64,000 bases of DNA from Candidula unifasciata (GCA_905116865.2 CAJHNH020000827.1:89501-153500), one strand, 5' to 3'; numbered from the stretch's first letter, positions 39,956-52,420 are shown. The notes: a model not told the origin generated them from the letters alone. Numbers and translations: made by a program.

Positions 39956-40308
39956 TTAGATAAGACCAGCGTTTCCCAAACTGTTCTTAGTCGCGGAGCC
40001 TTTTTTCAATTACAGTTTTTCCACATGCACTGTAAAGAAATTCGTGTGTTACGTCATGTTTCAAGTGCCACGTAACCATAAGTTAAGAATATCATTGCTG
40101 TATATTGATGTTTGGGTAACTGATCTTAGCCTTAAGGGAGTTAACTGTTGAAGAAGAAGTATTTTTTGTTAGCATGGGTACAACTCACGTTTGCCACCCC
40201 ATCTCATTCGAGTTCATGATTTCGTAGTGGTTCCTACGAGCTGTCCAATGTTCTAGGGGTGTCATATGTTGCTCGTTTTGAACGTTTTAAGCATACCCAC
40301 CACCGACG

Positions 40309-40506
40309 ATGTCCACCGCCAGTGAGCTTGAATATACAAAAATGTTTTTTGATACTTACGAATCGTTGTGCCTTTGGCACTTCCCCCTGCAGTACTACTT
40401 CTTAGTTCACAGGTGCCTGCAGTGCCTGAGCTCCTTACAACAACAGCAACAACAACACATTCTAGAAACAATAACCATTGACACAAAAGAGAGGTATGAA
40501 AAGTAA
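40309..40506 (+). CDS. Hypothetical ORF with weak MADF-like start
   Basis: It reads MSTASELEYTKMFFDTYESL then CLWHFPLQYYFL. The F..tYeS.-CLW...-.Y pattern resembles the beginning of MADF (Myb/SANT-like) domains found in some transposon-associated proteins. The ORF then runs into a glutamine stretch and stops after 65 codons. No second half of the domain was found. It is more likely a decayed transposon gene or chance than a working gene. Confidence 0.15.
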   Translation: MSTASELEYTKMFFDTYESLCLWHFPLQYYFLVHRCLQCLSSLQQQQQQHILETITIDTKERYEK

Positions 40507-40794
40507 GCTGATCAGTTTCATCTGGATGACAGTGTGTGCACCTCGTCGAACGAAGCCAAGTCACTTTTCGGCACACTGTGTGTAGACATGAAGGAACACA
40601 TTTCATAACATCCCTACAACAAAGAACAGCTTGTAAGAACCACTATGAAATCACGCAGCTGAACAAGATAGGGTGACAAACATGAGTTGTACCTGAGCAT
40701 GTGTTCCTTACACTAGGAAATTTGTGGAGGTCAAAATAAATTAAAACTAATGCTCAACTTGAAGTTTTTAATTCTACTGTCAAATCAATATTGT

Positions 40795-41412
40795 TGTATG
40801 GAGACGAAACACACCACCGACGTGTTGTATGGAGAAGAAACACGTCACGGACGTGTTGTAAGGAGAAGAAACACGTCACGGACGTGTTGTATGGATAAGA
40901 AACACACCGCAGATGTGTTGTATGGAGAGGAAACATGTCACAGACTTGTTGTATGGAGAAGAAACACGTCACGGACGTGTTGTAAGGAGAAGAAACACAT
41001 CACGGACGTGTTGTACGGAGAAGAAACACACCGCAGATGTGTTGTATGGAGAGGAAACAGGCCACGGACGTGTTGTATGGAGAAGAAACACAACATGGAT
41101 GTGTTGTATGGAGAAGAAAAACGTCACGGACGTGTTGTAAGGAGAAGAAACACGTCAAGGACGTGTTGTAAGGAGAAGAAACACGTCACGGACGTGTTGT
41201 AAGGAGAAAAAACACGTCACGGACGTGTTCTATAGAGAAGAAACACACCGCAGATGTGTTGTATGGAGAGAAAACAGGCCACGGATGTGTTGTATGGAGA
41301 AGAAACACACCGCAGATGTGTTGTATGGAGAGGAAACAGGCCACGGACGTGTTGTATGGAGAGGAAACAGGCCGCGTACGTGTTGTATTGAGAAGAAACA
41401 CTTTACGGACTG
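40795..41412. repeat. 31-bp minisatellite, about 20 copies
   Basis: The unit is gtgttgtatggagaagaaac plus acgtcacggac. Three subtypes (acgtcacggac, acaccgcagat, aggccacggac) alternate in blocks. ORFs on both strands are by-products. Confidence 0.97.
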
Positions 41413-41417
41413 TGCAG

Positions 41418-41530
41418 GCTAGGATTTCGTTTTTGCCTCAGACAGAAAAAAATCCACCTCTTTAGCGGGTATTCAAACCTGGGTCTCTTGACAGGGCCTA
41501 TCATACTTAAATGCTTGGCCAGATGTGAAA
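41418..41530 (-). mobile_element. SINE family E copy
   Basis: Minus strand: ctggccaagcatttaagtat, ccaggtttgaatacccgct, then a body with aaatcctagcctgcacagtc, shared with 49085-49250 and 55320-55520. Confidence 0.65.
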
Positions 41531-41539
41531 CATTGATTA

Positions 41540-42225
41540 CTTAAAAAGAATGATCAAAATTATATCTGCTTGGTACTTAAAAAATTATTGTATGTATTGT
41601 GTATATCTGTGCTTTTCAGTTCTCCATGAACCCATTATTTTACCATGCCATAACATTGTGATTTATTTATTTGAGGTCATCTCTCATACCCATGCTATAA
41701 AATTCATATGTATATTGTCTATCATAATTGCTAGGTGTTATCTGTGTATTGTCTGATGTTGTTTGATTTCATGAACATGTTTATTTGCCAATGAAATAGC
41801 ACATTGTTGTTGTTGTTTTCCATGACATTGTTTCTTATTATTTATATTGATGTTGCTTTTGTTTATCAGTTGGTGTGATGCGGTGAGGTCCCAAGAATAA
41901 GTATCATTTGAGACGAATGGTGAAATTGTTTTTAAGTGGAATTAATTTTACTAATAAAGAGACTGCTTCTGTTGGAGCAAGTACTCACTTTTACTGGAAT
42001 TAATGAATGGAGGCACATGAGTGCAAGTTTCTGGGACCTCATTTTAGGGAACGAATAAAGAAAAAGAAAAGAAAAGATGAACTGCAAACATTCTTCATAA
42101 TTCAGAGACCACTATGTTGATTCAACAAGGATGTCAAGAGCCAACCATTCAGAAAGCAGTTGCAAATACTGAACCTAAAATTGTCTTTAAAAAACAAAAC
42201 ATCCCCTAACCTCCCCTCCCTTATC
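41540..42225. other. No feature identified
   Basis: AT-rich, with no recognised repeat or domain. Confidence 0.3.
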
Positions 42226-42229
42226 CCCA

Positions 42230-42395
42230 GTGCTGGGTTAGGTTTTGCAACATCCTGTAAAAGATAAGCAATTGTTACTTTTACTTGTTAACATAAAAAA
42301 ATTTTGGGATTAAAGGCACAGATATGACAGTCTAGCTGTAAACTACAACACAATGTGCCAACCGCCCTTTTAAGGGAGAATCTAGAAGTCATGCA
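42230..42395 (+). mobile_element. SINE family B copy
   Basis: tctagctgtaaactacaaca, then cgcccttttaagggagaat and aaggcacagatatgacag, match other family B copies. Confidence 0.7.
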
Positions 42396-42769
42396 TGTAA
42401 CCTACAACTACAGTAATCACACACTAGCATCTGCTGCGACCAGCTCGCACGCACGCACACACACACACACACACACATGCTGAAATCTGTTTCTTCTTCT
42501 TCTCTGGTCCAAGTGAAATGATTGTGTTGTGCCTGTTTACAGGACTGCTGCGATATTTGTGCCTTTTGGCCGACACATCTGACTTTATCTGGCATGTGTT
42601 CACTGGGTTAGCCTTCTGGGACATGCTGATGTCTAACATAGCTGGAGATATTATTTGTTTGAGATTTAGCAGTAAGAAATAGAACAACCATCCTCAAGTC
42701 TCAGGACGTTACATCTATTTACGACATTGTTGCTGAGATTCGAACCTTGTATCTTTAAAGGCTGATGCA

Positions 42770-43000
42770 GTCTCTACACTCTCAACCACATTCGTTGGGC
42801 TGGTCATGAGGCACACATGGCAGATCACAGGCTCCCAAAAGGATGGACAGAAAGGCGACTGCAGGAGATTTCCTCCCTGGCACAACGCTCATTCCCTGTC
42901 CCCACTGTCCAAGAACTTTTCGGGCCGGCATCCGCCTCATCAGTCATCTTCGTACTCATACTTGATGAAACATAGTGGTCATCATCATCTTGATGTACAA
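42770..43000 (+). mobile_element. LINE 3' end fragment with zinc-finger-like terminus
   Basis: One frame reads LNHIRWAGHEAHMADHRLPK, and after a frame change CPRTFRAGIRLISHLRTHT followed by a stop. RWAGH..RM.D.RLPK and CxRxFRARIGLISHLRTH are the standard C-terminal blocks of a widespread animal LINE type. It is truncated and frameshifted. Confidence 0.7.
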
Positions 43001-44055
43001 CACACACACACACACACACACTTAACCAAATCTCTCCCACTTAAACAATTACTGAGATTTTATGAATGGGTGTTACTGTCCTAAAAACACTTGGAGAGAC
43101 ACTCAGGTGGAGATTGGAGGACATAGGGTCATACCCATTGTGCGATGAAGATGATTTTCAAATGAACAATGAGATTTAGTTTGTTCTTAGATACTTGCAC
43201 CTCCAGTTTTTAATGTAACGAACCTTGTTCTTCTGTTGTAGCATGTTTGAATCACGGTCTGCTCCAGATAAAAGGCCGTACAACTCAAACAGGAATTCCC
43301 GTTTAAGCTGTATGGCCTTAAATCTGGTTTGAATAACAAGTGAAATAGGTTTACTTAACCAGCACTCACAAAAGCACTATTATTCTTCTGCTTCCTTTGT
43401 TGTATTATTGTTGTGTTTCACGAGCGAGTATATGAGACTCTGAACTCTTTTGATGACTACTAGAATTAGTGAATGAATGCTTATGTGAATTGACAGGTGT
43501 AAAATCGGAATGCAGGTAGCAACTAAGGTGTATAAATAAAGTATGCTTTCTTGTCGTTTGCAAATTCACAACTGTTGTTGTTACAGATGTCCTTCAAGGA
43601 GTGTTGATATGGGTATTAATGAAATAAAGACTGATCTGAATATGAATGAACTGTTAATATGAATAAAATAAAGATATGAAAATTCATCAATTTGTTATTT
43701 CAGTGTTGGCACTTGTTGACTTTTCCGTCATTCGAAAGGATAATTAAGAATCATAGACCGTGACGTTTGCGAGTGTGACTTGACAAGCAAGGCCAGTCAA
43801 CGTTTTAGAAAAGTCTTTTTTCAGTAAGAGCTTGAGAGATCGGTACTCTTGTTACCATCACCTTGCACATAAAATGGCAGCTGATAAATGGGCTATTCAA
43901 ACCAACTTTGTGCTATCAGTGCCAGACATGGACAGTCCTAGACGAAACATAAACGCAAAATTACAACATGGGAGATGTGATGTATAACAAGTTACGGCAG
44001 GGAAAGCAAGAAGAGAAAGTCACCAAAGAAGTACTAAGAATAGAGTAGACACAAT
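43000..44055. other. No gene identified; contains one long hairpin
   Basis: Short (CA)n at 43000-43020 and the hairpin at 43265-43326 (separate entry). No other known features. Confidence 0.35.
43265..43326. other. Imperfect 26-bp-arm hairpin
   Basis: Arms 43265-43290 (cagataaaaggccgtacaac plus tcaaac) and 43301-43326 are reverse complements at 21 of 26 positions, one mismatch being a G-U wobble, around a 10-nt loop containing gaattc. It could be a microRNA-like precursor or a small MITE; neither is shown. Confidence 0.55.
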
Positions 44056-44063
44056 ATCTGCGA

Positions 44064-44315
44064 ATGAATTCAATGGACATCGAAGAACTAAATAGTTTAG
44101 GTTTGTCTTTGGTCAGAATAGAAGACAATCAGCTAGCGGCTAGGGCGAACTACATTCGAAGAGCAGGCTACAAGGAAAGAGAACGACCAAGAAAATTATT
44201 GGCGGAGGGAGTAAAAGAGACAGGGCAGAAACTCTATAACATCACCACAAGTTACGCAACCAACAAAACACCGGAAGCTACAAACAACTCCTCTCTGCGA
44301 TGTTTCACGGCTTAA
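44064..44315 (+). CDS. Unrecognised ORF, 83 codons
   Basis: The protein begins MNSMDIEELNSLGLSLVRIE and continues with AARANYIRRAGYKERERPRK. It is basic and helical in composition with no repeats, unlike most ORFs here. In-frame sequence upstream (TKEVLRIE, then a stop) reads similarly, so this may be the end of a longer, broken coding region. No family was recognised; a transposon accessory gene is possible. Confidence 0.25.
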   Translation: MNSMDIEELNSLGLSLVRIEDNQLAARANYIRRAGYKERERPRKLLAEGVKETGQKLYNITTSYATNKTPEATNNSSLRCFTA

Positions 44316-44404
44316 GCGGTAGGAGAAAGAAAGAGGTTACCATCACATGAATTTAGTATGCTTTCTCTCAGACATTCAGTGATATATAATTAATCCAGTC
44401 ATCT

Positions 44405-44605
44405 CCTTGTAGGGTGCACTTTTTCGTTATCCGAAGCCCTACTCTGGCTCTTGCCAGGGGCCGCAATATAGCCCGACCATAAATATGGTCTAATGGCTGA
44501 GCGCGGTTTCTGGGACCTCTCCACGGGTGATCCTCATCCACGTGGTGGCACTTTGTGTCATCTGGTGTTTATCGTTTGTGTGATGTCCTGGTTGGGTAAA
44601 AATCT
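44405..44605 (-). mobile_element. Family C SINE-like copy
   Basis: ttgccaggggccgcaatata, gcgcggtttctgggacctct and ctttgtgtcatctggtgttt are in the expected order. Confidence 0.8.
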
Positions 44606-44865
44606 ACTACGACTAGACATTCAGCTCTTAGCCTATCTGCAATCATTTTCCTTTATTCCCACACAGAGACGCACACCAGAAACGCCACAAGACTTGTTAA
44701 TCAACATAGAACTGGTACTATTAGCCATCGGACGTTGGGGTTCATACTGAGGGAAGGATCTGAGCACCTATGGACATGTCCGGAGTGCAATGATGATAAC
44801 CCAACTAACTAACTAACAAAGAAAAGTTCTGATAATACAAACCTGATAAGTAAATATATAGTAAA

Positions 44866-44990
44866 GGGCCCTTTTCCACGCCATTAGGTATATAGGGCTA
44901 GACACATATTTTTTATAGACAATCGGCACAAAATTGGTTATTTGATCAGCATCAAAATAGTACCTGTATTTTCAACTTTCTAGCCACACT
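44866..44990 (-). mobile_element. SINE family D, partial copy
   Basis: cccttttccacgccattagg and tatatagggctagacacata match the right part of 53340-53608. Confidence 0.6.
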
Positions 44991-44994
44991 GTCC

Positions 44995-45960
44995 CCTTAA
45001 TATCCAGCATTGGACAAAACATCGGAATCTGGCTGGTTTGAATTGAATTTCCAACATTTGACAAAACGTCGGAATCTAGCTGGTATAATCCGTTCCAGAA
45101 GTCTTGCCAAACATTAAAAATCGGTAACTCGGCAAACGTTCGGTGCAAGTTGATAACATTTGGGAAGCAGCCTGTTAATATTCATGTTCTTGTAAGTATT
45201 TTAAAAATGTAAACAAACGTCTAGATTTCCTTTTGCCTTTTTTGCGGTATATGAAAAGACAGACGCCGATTCAAACTGATCCGTGCAGGAGTTTGCAAGA
45301 TATTTGTTAAAGGGTTACCGCATGAGTTCTGAAACGCACTTTAACATATCTACTTGTGTGTGTAAGATGTACACTTGGAGTGATGCCGTGTTGAGTGAAA
45401 TTACCAACCAACTTGCCATTCAACTTGCCGCTAGCTTAAATATTGACAATCTTAGGCGTCAGGATTACTCGGTTAACCACAAAATTCAGGTCCACATAAC
45501 TGAAACGAAGTTAACTGCAGTGGTATCGTAATTATCGTTCTGTGTCATCATAGTCGCTTAAGTCCGTTAAGGAAGACTTCCATTTTAACATGTTCCGGTG
45601 TATTTTTCTAAATATTCTGACTAAATAAATCGTCAGCTCATGATCAGCCTGGCGTGGTTACGGAAAGTTGATTCTAACCAGTCACAAAAGCAGTTGAATG
45701 CAGAGGTCTGTGATGGACAGAGAATGAAAAATGGACTGGTAACGCAAAAGCGACAATGGAATTGTACGACTACACTAGAAGACAAACCGTTTTAAGTTTT
45801 TGTTTTAAAACCATACTGCAAAAAAAAAAAAAAAAATTACAAGTCTGATCTATTTGGTTTCGGGCACTTTCGATCTTCTCGATTTAAACTTGAATCTTTA
45901 TAAAAAACCAAACCTTACTGAAAATGGTTAAGTCCTTCGAAGCTGGTTAATGGAAAATGG
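44995..45960. other. No gene identified
   Basis: A short diverged duplication lies at about 45003-45085 (ggacaaaacatcggaatctg and its partner). Otherwise nothing was recognised. Confidence 0.35.
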
Positions 45961-45964
45961 TTAA

Positions 45965-46130
45965 GTCCTTCGCCCGAGAGGCGAGCTACCAACAGCCTGC
46001 ATTTAAAAAAAAGGTCAGATTTATCAAAAGGATGCGCTCGTAAAACTCAAGTTAGTGAATAATATCAAAGTCTAGAATTGGACAAACAAACAGAACTTTC
46101 CACCAGGGTCTACAGTCAGTGATCTTAAAA
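45965..46130 (+). mobile_element. SINE family A, 3' half
   Basis: agaggcgagctaccaacagc, then gaattggacaaacaaacaga and actttccaccagggtctaca. Confidence 0.65.
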
Positions 46131-46716
46131 ATTATTTTGCTTTCCATGCCGTTTCCACCTGTTCGTTCCACCATGTTGGTTGCACAAATATCGTTTTTCG
46201 TTTCTTTTTGTCTGGCTGTTTTGGCGCGCAACGAATTCAATGTACCAACCTGATTTTACCTGATTTTTTATGGCCGCATTTTTGAACGTGTGTCGTGGTT
46301 GCATTTGCTTATCAGTCATATCCCAATGGCAATGAGAACAACGCATGGCAGATGGTCACTTTCCCGCGCCCCAAGACATCCCAGCGCATTGTGTGTGCAT
46401 CAGTACTGGACGCTAAAGCTAGGTCAATCACTACATCCTAGTCTGCGGCTCTCTCTGATCATCGTTTTAAACAGTGAGCATAGTAATTAGTAGGGCCTAA
46501 CTCAGTGCAACTCCCTGTCTGTTTTCTGTCTGATTTCCCCACTCTTTTGAGCGAGCGTTAAAATCACCAGCTATTACATTTCATACTCCTCCAAATCTGC
46601 TCGTAATTCTCATGCGCCTTCATTCGGAAGTGGGAACTAAATGGCCTCAACCCACTCACCTATGTATAAATCTCTTTCAGTGTATTTCTGTATATATTTA
46701 ATACTGTTTTAAGTAT

Positions 46717-46990
46717 TTCCGTGTGTGGGTTTCGCGGGCCCCATTGTGGGGGAAAACAAGAAAAGACCCATTGCCTCTCTAAAAGCGTGTCGTAAGAGTC
46801 GACTAATTGGAAGCTTCATTAGAGAAACCTGAGAAGCAAGGAATTAACAATCTGCATACATGTAAGTCAGATCTGTAAAATGGATGTACAGGCAACATCC
46901 AGGTGCTGGAACACGACTTCAGTCCAGAAGTGGCCAAACAACCAGAAGTTTCCGCTGGAGTTTACAGCCGGTGAACGCTAGGAAGAATAA
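46717..46990 (+). mobile_element. SINE family A copy
   Basis: Runs from ccgtgtgtgggtttcgcggg to gtttacagccggtgaacgct, with a gaagaataaaaag tail. Confidence 0.88.
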
Positions 46991-46999
46991 AAAGATTTC

Positions 47000-48245
47000 A
47001 AGCGTTGTGTTTGTAACCTTTCAGCCTTTTTAAAATTGGCTGTTTAAAAAAATCGAGTTGTCTCCCATTGCTTTTTAGCGTTATTTCAAGCATATTTTTT
47101 GGTAACCATTCAGCCCATTATTTTAAATTTTGGCTCTCCTATATTTAAAGGAGAGCCTATTTTTTATTACTGCCCAATAAATAAGCGATCTCCTCACTCT
47201 CTTTGAAAAATTGCATGTTTTGTGCGTGTAATGTGTATTTGTGCGTGTGAGTGAATGCGTGTGTGAGTGCGCGCGCGCGCGTGTGTGTATGTATGAGGAC
47301 GCCACGTCCCTGATTCAGGTTAGTCTTTAAGGAGTAAACGACTATAGCAGGCGGGCAAACTACAAAAATATTGACAACAGCTAACGGCTTATACAGACAG
47401 CAACCTTAGCTAATTGGCCGTTTCCTCTCCCTGCCTGAGATGTACCTGGGCTCGGATGTGGCGACCGTTCACTGGTTGTGAATCAAGGTCAACAGGATGT
47501 CACCCGCCGGTCAGGTTCCGGAAGTCAATGCTTTATATGAAATGACACATTAACCAAATAAATAAAATAATAAAGTGCATGTATAATAAAGGCCCTACAG
47601 ACTTTAAAACGATGTATGCGGCTGGTCGAATAACTAAACTTGGTTCTGCAAGTCTGGACAAAGACTCGGTGAAATGGTAGGGAGGCGATGAAATGGTAGA
47701 GGCGGTAAAAGCAAATCAAACAGCGTTATTTATAAATACAAAGATTTTTAGCTTTTTACCCCGGCAGTGGACTGCATGTTACTTTGTAAAAACAGTGGCA
47801 TAGGAAGAGACCAGCGGAGTGGAAGGGGCGTTGCAGGCCTCCCCGGGTGTCATCACTGAGAAAGGGGAGGGGGAGGGGGGGGGGGGACAAAAACATGCGT
47901 ATTTAACATTTTAAAAATGTATTTGTGTATGTATATGTGGGGGACAAACAAGTGGGGGGGGGGGGGGGTAAACAGGAAATTTTCCGACCGGGTACCACTC
48001 GACCCTGCAATGCAACTTAACATTAACCCGAGTATAACTTTTGCATTCTCATCTTTGCGATTTTAATCCTACGGGCAGCTATCCTTCGGTCTTTAGGGCA
48101 ACAATGACAGGAACATTAAGAGTGTAGGGAGCGGGAAAGGAGACATGCAGGAGTTTCCGCTGTGGAGGCATGTGCTCAGCATTTTCTCGCTGACGCTGAC
48201 ACATCAACGATCGCTTCTTGACCTCTTTTTCCCCTTCTCCTTCCA
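47000..48245. other. No gene identified; simple sequence and a short hairpin
   Basis: A perfect 9-bp stem (ggctctcct/aggagagcc) lies at 47132-47157, a tg/cg tract at about 47220-47295, and G-runs near 47865-47890 and 47950-47970. Confidence 0.4.
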
Positions 48246-48249
48246 TTTT

Positions 48250-48445
48250 GTCAAGCCAATAAGAGCTCCAGTGTTTCTGTGACCTCGCGCGTTGAATGGC
48301 TGCCGGCTGTCACGTGATGCAGCCACACAGCGCTGAAGAGGGCAGAGGCCTGAAAGTTGGTCGGGTTTATTGTTGTGTGCGTGCGTGTGTGTGTGCTTGT
48401 GGTTTTGTTAGCACTGGCCTACTTCAGTACGCTCCCAAAGCCTAA
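48250..48445 (+). promoter_or_regulatory. Candidate promoter with CCAAT and E-box
   Basis: A CCAAT (agccaataag) at 48256-48260 lies about 50 bp before TCACGTGA (48310-48317), the palindromic core bound by USF/TFE/MITF-type factors, in a locally CpG-richer stretch (cctcgcgcg, gccggctg). A donor-like ctaag|gtgaac at 48445 could end a non-coding first exon. Inference only. Confidence 0.35.
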
Positions 48446-48706
48446 GGTGAACTATTGAAACTGTTCCCGTCCTGACGTACCTCTAGTTTATACAACAGTA
48501 TTGGATTATTACTTCTTGATATCGAGCCCAGGATTCTTACCAACGTAAAAACATTATGTGAAGTTTGACTCAGCTGTTTTTAGGAGCCAGTCTGCATTTT
48601 TGATTAGTATATCTACATGTATGATTGTATGTAACGTTTCTATTTATAGTGATCTTCACAATTCAGGAATGCTTATGAAGCACCACTAGCTTATTCATAT
48701 TTCCCC

Positions 48707-48742
48707 ATGGATTATCTTCATTCACGTCGGCAAAATTACAAG
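48707..48742 (+). CDS. Candidate short first coding exon
   Basis: atg at 48707 in the context ccccatgg opens MDYLHSRRQNYK, ending AAG|GTACAC. The position about 390 bp behind the promoter-like block fits a first coding exon with a long intron. No continuation was found in the window, and the peptide was not recognised. It could be chance. Confidence 0.2.
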
Positions 48743-49084
48743 GTACACATATGTTTTACACACCAGTCTGTCTGTATTATTTGATAATAATATAGTCTTA
48801 ACTTGCGGCTAAATTTAGCACATTTGCTAACCATTTAAAATTAAATTGTAATTTGCAGTACACCGTTGTTGATCTTACATAACGATGATTTTGTGCAACA
48901 GATTTTCGTATCTGGGATGCAGACTACAGCTAGTTTTGTGTACGAGATAACACCTTTATTTTAAGGCTACTTTTGCATAATGGTTTGTGTTTTTAGTTGG
49001 ATAAAACTATCTTGGTAAATACTATACTGTCTCTGCTGTCTGTACTTACCACATTTTTTAGGGTGGGGGAGGCGACGTGAGGTA

Positions 49085-49250
49085 GGGAGGGTATGTTGGA
49101 ATGGGCATGAGCCCGAGGATTTAGGGCGCTATTGCTGTCGATACTGACTGTGCAGGTTAGGATGTTTATTTTTGCGAAAACTTCATCACCTTACCGGGGG
49201 GTCGAACCCAAGTCTCTCGCATCTAACTGCTCAGCCAGCCGCTCCTCAAC
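49085..49250 (-). mobile_element. SINE family E copy
   Basis: Minus strand: ggagcggctggctgagcagt (box A-like), acttgggttcgaccccccgg (box B-like), then aaataaacatcctaacctgc as in the family body. Confidence 0.75.
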
Positions 49251-49514
49251 TGCTGTAAAGACACCTTCTCTACTGCAAAACTTCGGCGACAATTGGCTCG
49301 CCGGTAGACGACTTCGTCACCGGTCGTGACAGTATTTGGGTCTGTCTCCTTTGATCGCATCACCACTGAAGGAGTCCTTTTCATGCTCTTGGTGGCGTGC
49401 AGTGCGCACATAACCCAGTCACAATTATAACCTTAGGCTCCCCCTTCAGGAATGCTGGTTAAACTTGACTCCCCCCCCCCCCCCCCCATATCGATTATGG
49501 CCTAGAAATATTAA

Positions 49515-50590
49515 CCCTATCTACTTCACAGGGTACAAAGCTTGAAAGGATTCAAAATGAAGGTATGAAAATCGTCTTGGGTTGCACACGAGATACCCCA
49601 GTTAGAACAATGAGGTTTATGCTTAGGCTGACATCGGTAAAGTCTAGACTGTCACTGGCGCAAGCCAAGGCATATTTGCGAGTTACCAGTGATGAAATAC
49701 ATGCGCTGCATGGCACTTTAACGATTTCAGTTGAAAAGAGGAAAGTGGTGGATGGCACTAGCTGAAGCTACCATTGAGACGGTGGCTTCAGTCAAACCAT
49801 ACACAGCGGATAGGAATGGGTCGACACGAACACCCACAACAGCAGTTTCCATCAGGTCATTGTCACGTCAGGAAGAGAATGTAGAGAGTGGTGTATCGGT
49901 ATGGCAGAATTAGAGGTACAACCACTGATAGATGGAAAAGCTGGGCTAGATGATGTAGTAGTGTACACCGATGGTCCTGTTCAACGGGTTGTAAGATCTG
50001 GCTGGGGATTTTCAGCTAGAATGAAGAGAAAATTGTCGCTGAAACAAAATGGGGCTTTTTGTAAAATCTGCAACGTCAGGCATGAAGATGGAAGTGGAGG
50101 CAATCACTGCAGCTCTGAATTGGATGACAGAACACAAAAGTTACCAGAGGAATTATTGTGTCTGATTCTCAGTCGGCATTGCGGAAGGTTCAAAATGGAC
50201 TAATGTGGCAGGAGTGGATACCATGCATCAGTACGCCAACATTGCATACTGTCCGGGATATGCATTAGTGCGAGGGAATAAAAGAGCGGAATTTCTTACT
50301 ACAAAAGCGAAAGCTACAGGAACACTGGTATTGGACAAGGGAGATATTCTGAAGACCATATATGAACGACTGCTGACAGAAGACACGAGATTAGATAAAA
50401 TAACATGTACACGAATGTGTGAAGCGAGGAATTAAGTGTGGATGCGACAAGGAGGGAAGGATGGGAGGAAGAAAACGACGTGTGTACAATCAGTGCGCTA
50501 CAGGAACAGTCAACATCTACACCGTAAGACATTTTCTGCTGGAGACGGAGCATCTATGGGTATGCCCGGTGTGCTTTGATGTCTATTTTT
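49515..50590 (+). pseudogene. LINE remnant with RNase H domain
   Basis: Reads TKLERIQNEGMKIVLGCTRD (end of reverse transcriptase). It then gives VYTDGPVQRVVRSGWGFSAR, the RNase H strand-1 block with the catalytic Asp, followed by RHEDGSGGNHCSSELDD-like and IAYCPGYALVRGNKRAEFLT (late RNase H block). The C-terminal KGDILKTIYERLLTEDTRLD leads into a final HLWVCP-type motif. Frameshifts separate the blocks. RNase H points to an I-group or related LINE. Non-functional. Confidence 0.8.
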
Positions 50591-50615
50591 AAATTAGTAA
50601 TTAGTAATCATTTTG

Positions 50616-50719
<104 letters not shown>

Positions 50720-50929
50720 ATATACATCACACCCCCCACCCCTTTCCTATATCTTCCCTCTAAATGTATTGACATAATTTAATCCTCTGTGCTACGCTGT
50801 CTTTTACTACACAGTGATCAGTTTATGTAAGTAACCTTTGAAACTAACACGGCACGTTAATCGAGTTCTTTGCCACACGAACTTTTCAAAAGAATGCTCC
50901 GAACATTGGCTGCTTATTTTATTTCTACA

Positions 50930-50931
50930 TT

Positions 50932-51016
<85 letters not shown>
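50930..51016. repeat. (GA)n microsatellite
   Basis: About 85 bp of GA with one aa interruption. Confidence 0.98.
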
Positions 51017-51018
<2 letters not shown>

Positions 51019-51019
51019 A

Positions 51020-52420
51020 CAGGTGTCAGGACAAGCTGCACAGTTTATTCATTTCTGCCGCCGAGGCGTCAGTCCGTCTGAGCGCTCGAGGTGTAACTTT
51101 TCCACATCGTTACGTGATCCAGCTTTTTTTTATTTTGTGTGCGAAGAAAAAACCCTTTTTGGAAAATCTTTTTCACCTGATTCGGGACGTTTGTCCTTCC
51201 CTTCGGCTTGTATTTTATTCTTTATACAAGTGATTAGGTCTGCCTTTGTTACAACCAGCTTCGAAATTGTTAAGTCTATCAATGATGTACCGTTTTATTT
51301 TTAAATTGTGTTAATCTTGTCATGATGTATAAACAGCTTTATTTGTTTTTAATTTTTTTAAAAATAATTTTAATTGTTGTCTGTTACCGTTATTTGGTAG
51401 TTTTGGTTACAATATATTTAAGGTGTTTGCAGAATGCTTGTTAATTTTGTATGCAAAGGTAGTCTCTCAACTGACACCATTTCGTATCCCAAACCATAGG
51501 AATCGGAACACATGACTAGGATTTTAAACTCACGTTAATACAAATCTTTCACAGACACGAATTAGGGAAAGTTTTCCCCCAAAAGTGCATTAGATTAGAT
51601 TTCATTGCATATTTCTTATTTTTTCTCTGTTTCTTTCTCAAATGCTGAACTCAGAACCCGTCTACAGTTATTGGGCCTTTATCTGTAGTCCATTTTTACA
51701 TTTCCTTTCCACCTAACACGACCCATTTCATTCCGCCCACAATAGTAAATGTCAACACATACATCACAGTTAGGCGTTCATTTAAATCTTATATTAAGGA
51801 TCTATTCTTGTTTTCCCCCACAATGGGAACCCTGAACATACACGAGGAGTTTACAGTTATACTAAGTTAGCCACAGGGTATAGAAGCGATCGTTCACTTA
51901 GTCTTTTAAATCGTCTTCCTGTCTAGCTAAACCTCCCCCTTCAGCTCAGTTAATGGAGGAATGCCACCACTTCTGCCTACACCGAGTTAATAGTTCTCCA
52001 TTTCATCTCTTGCCATCCGCACAGTGGCCAGAGGTTATGAAAAATGGCTTGTAGTTCTTGTGGTAAAACCGTGCTTTGAAACTTTTATTCTTGTATAAGA
52101 ACTTAGTGTATTACTTAGTAATTTCCATGTTTCTCACACGCATCACGCTTCGCCAGCCAGTACTGATTGGCAAAGTGTACTACGAGATGGATACTGTCAC
52201 AGTTGCAAATGATACAGAAGATATCCCTCACGGAGAGTAGTACACTGTGAAGGGTGACATACAAAGAGTGGGACATATTCTGGATGGTCCAGGCTGTAAG
52301 TACAAGCAACGGGGTCTGCAACACTTTAGAGATTAGCCGAGGAGAAGAATGGAAAAGATACCGGAGGACAGAACTGATAAAGGACAGCTCTGGTATAGGT
52401 CCATAGCCAGAAGCAAAAAG
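51020..52420. other. No gene identified
   Basis: A fragment at 51795-51850 (gatctattcttgttttcccc) resembles the end of SINE family A. ORFs of about 100 codons on either strand show no domain. Confidence 0.3.

Noticed and set aside
47132..47157. Histone-type or terminator hairpin (ggctctcct/aggagagcc)
   Set aside because: Nine base pairs only, no adjacent coding region, and the sequence does not match the histone stem-loop.
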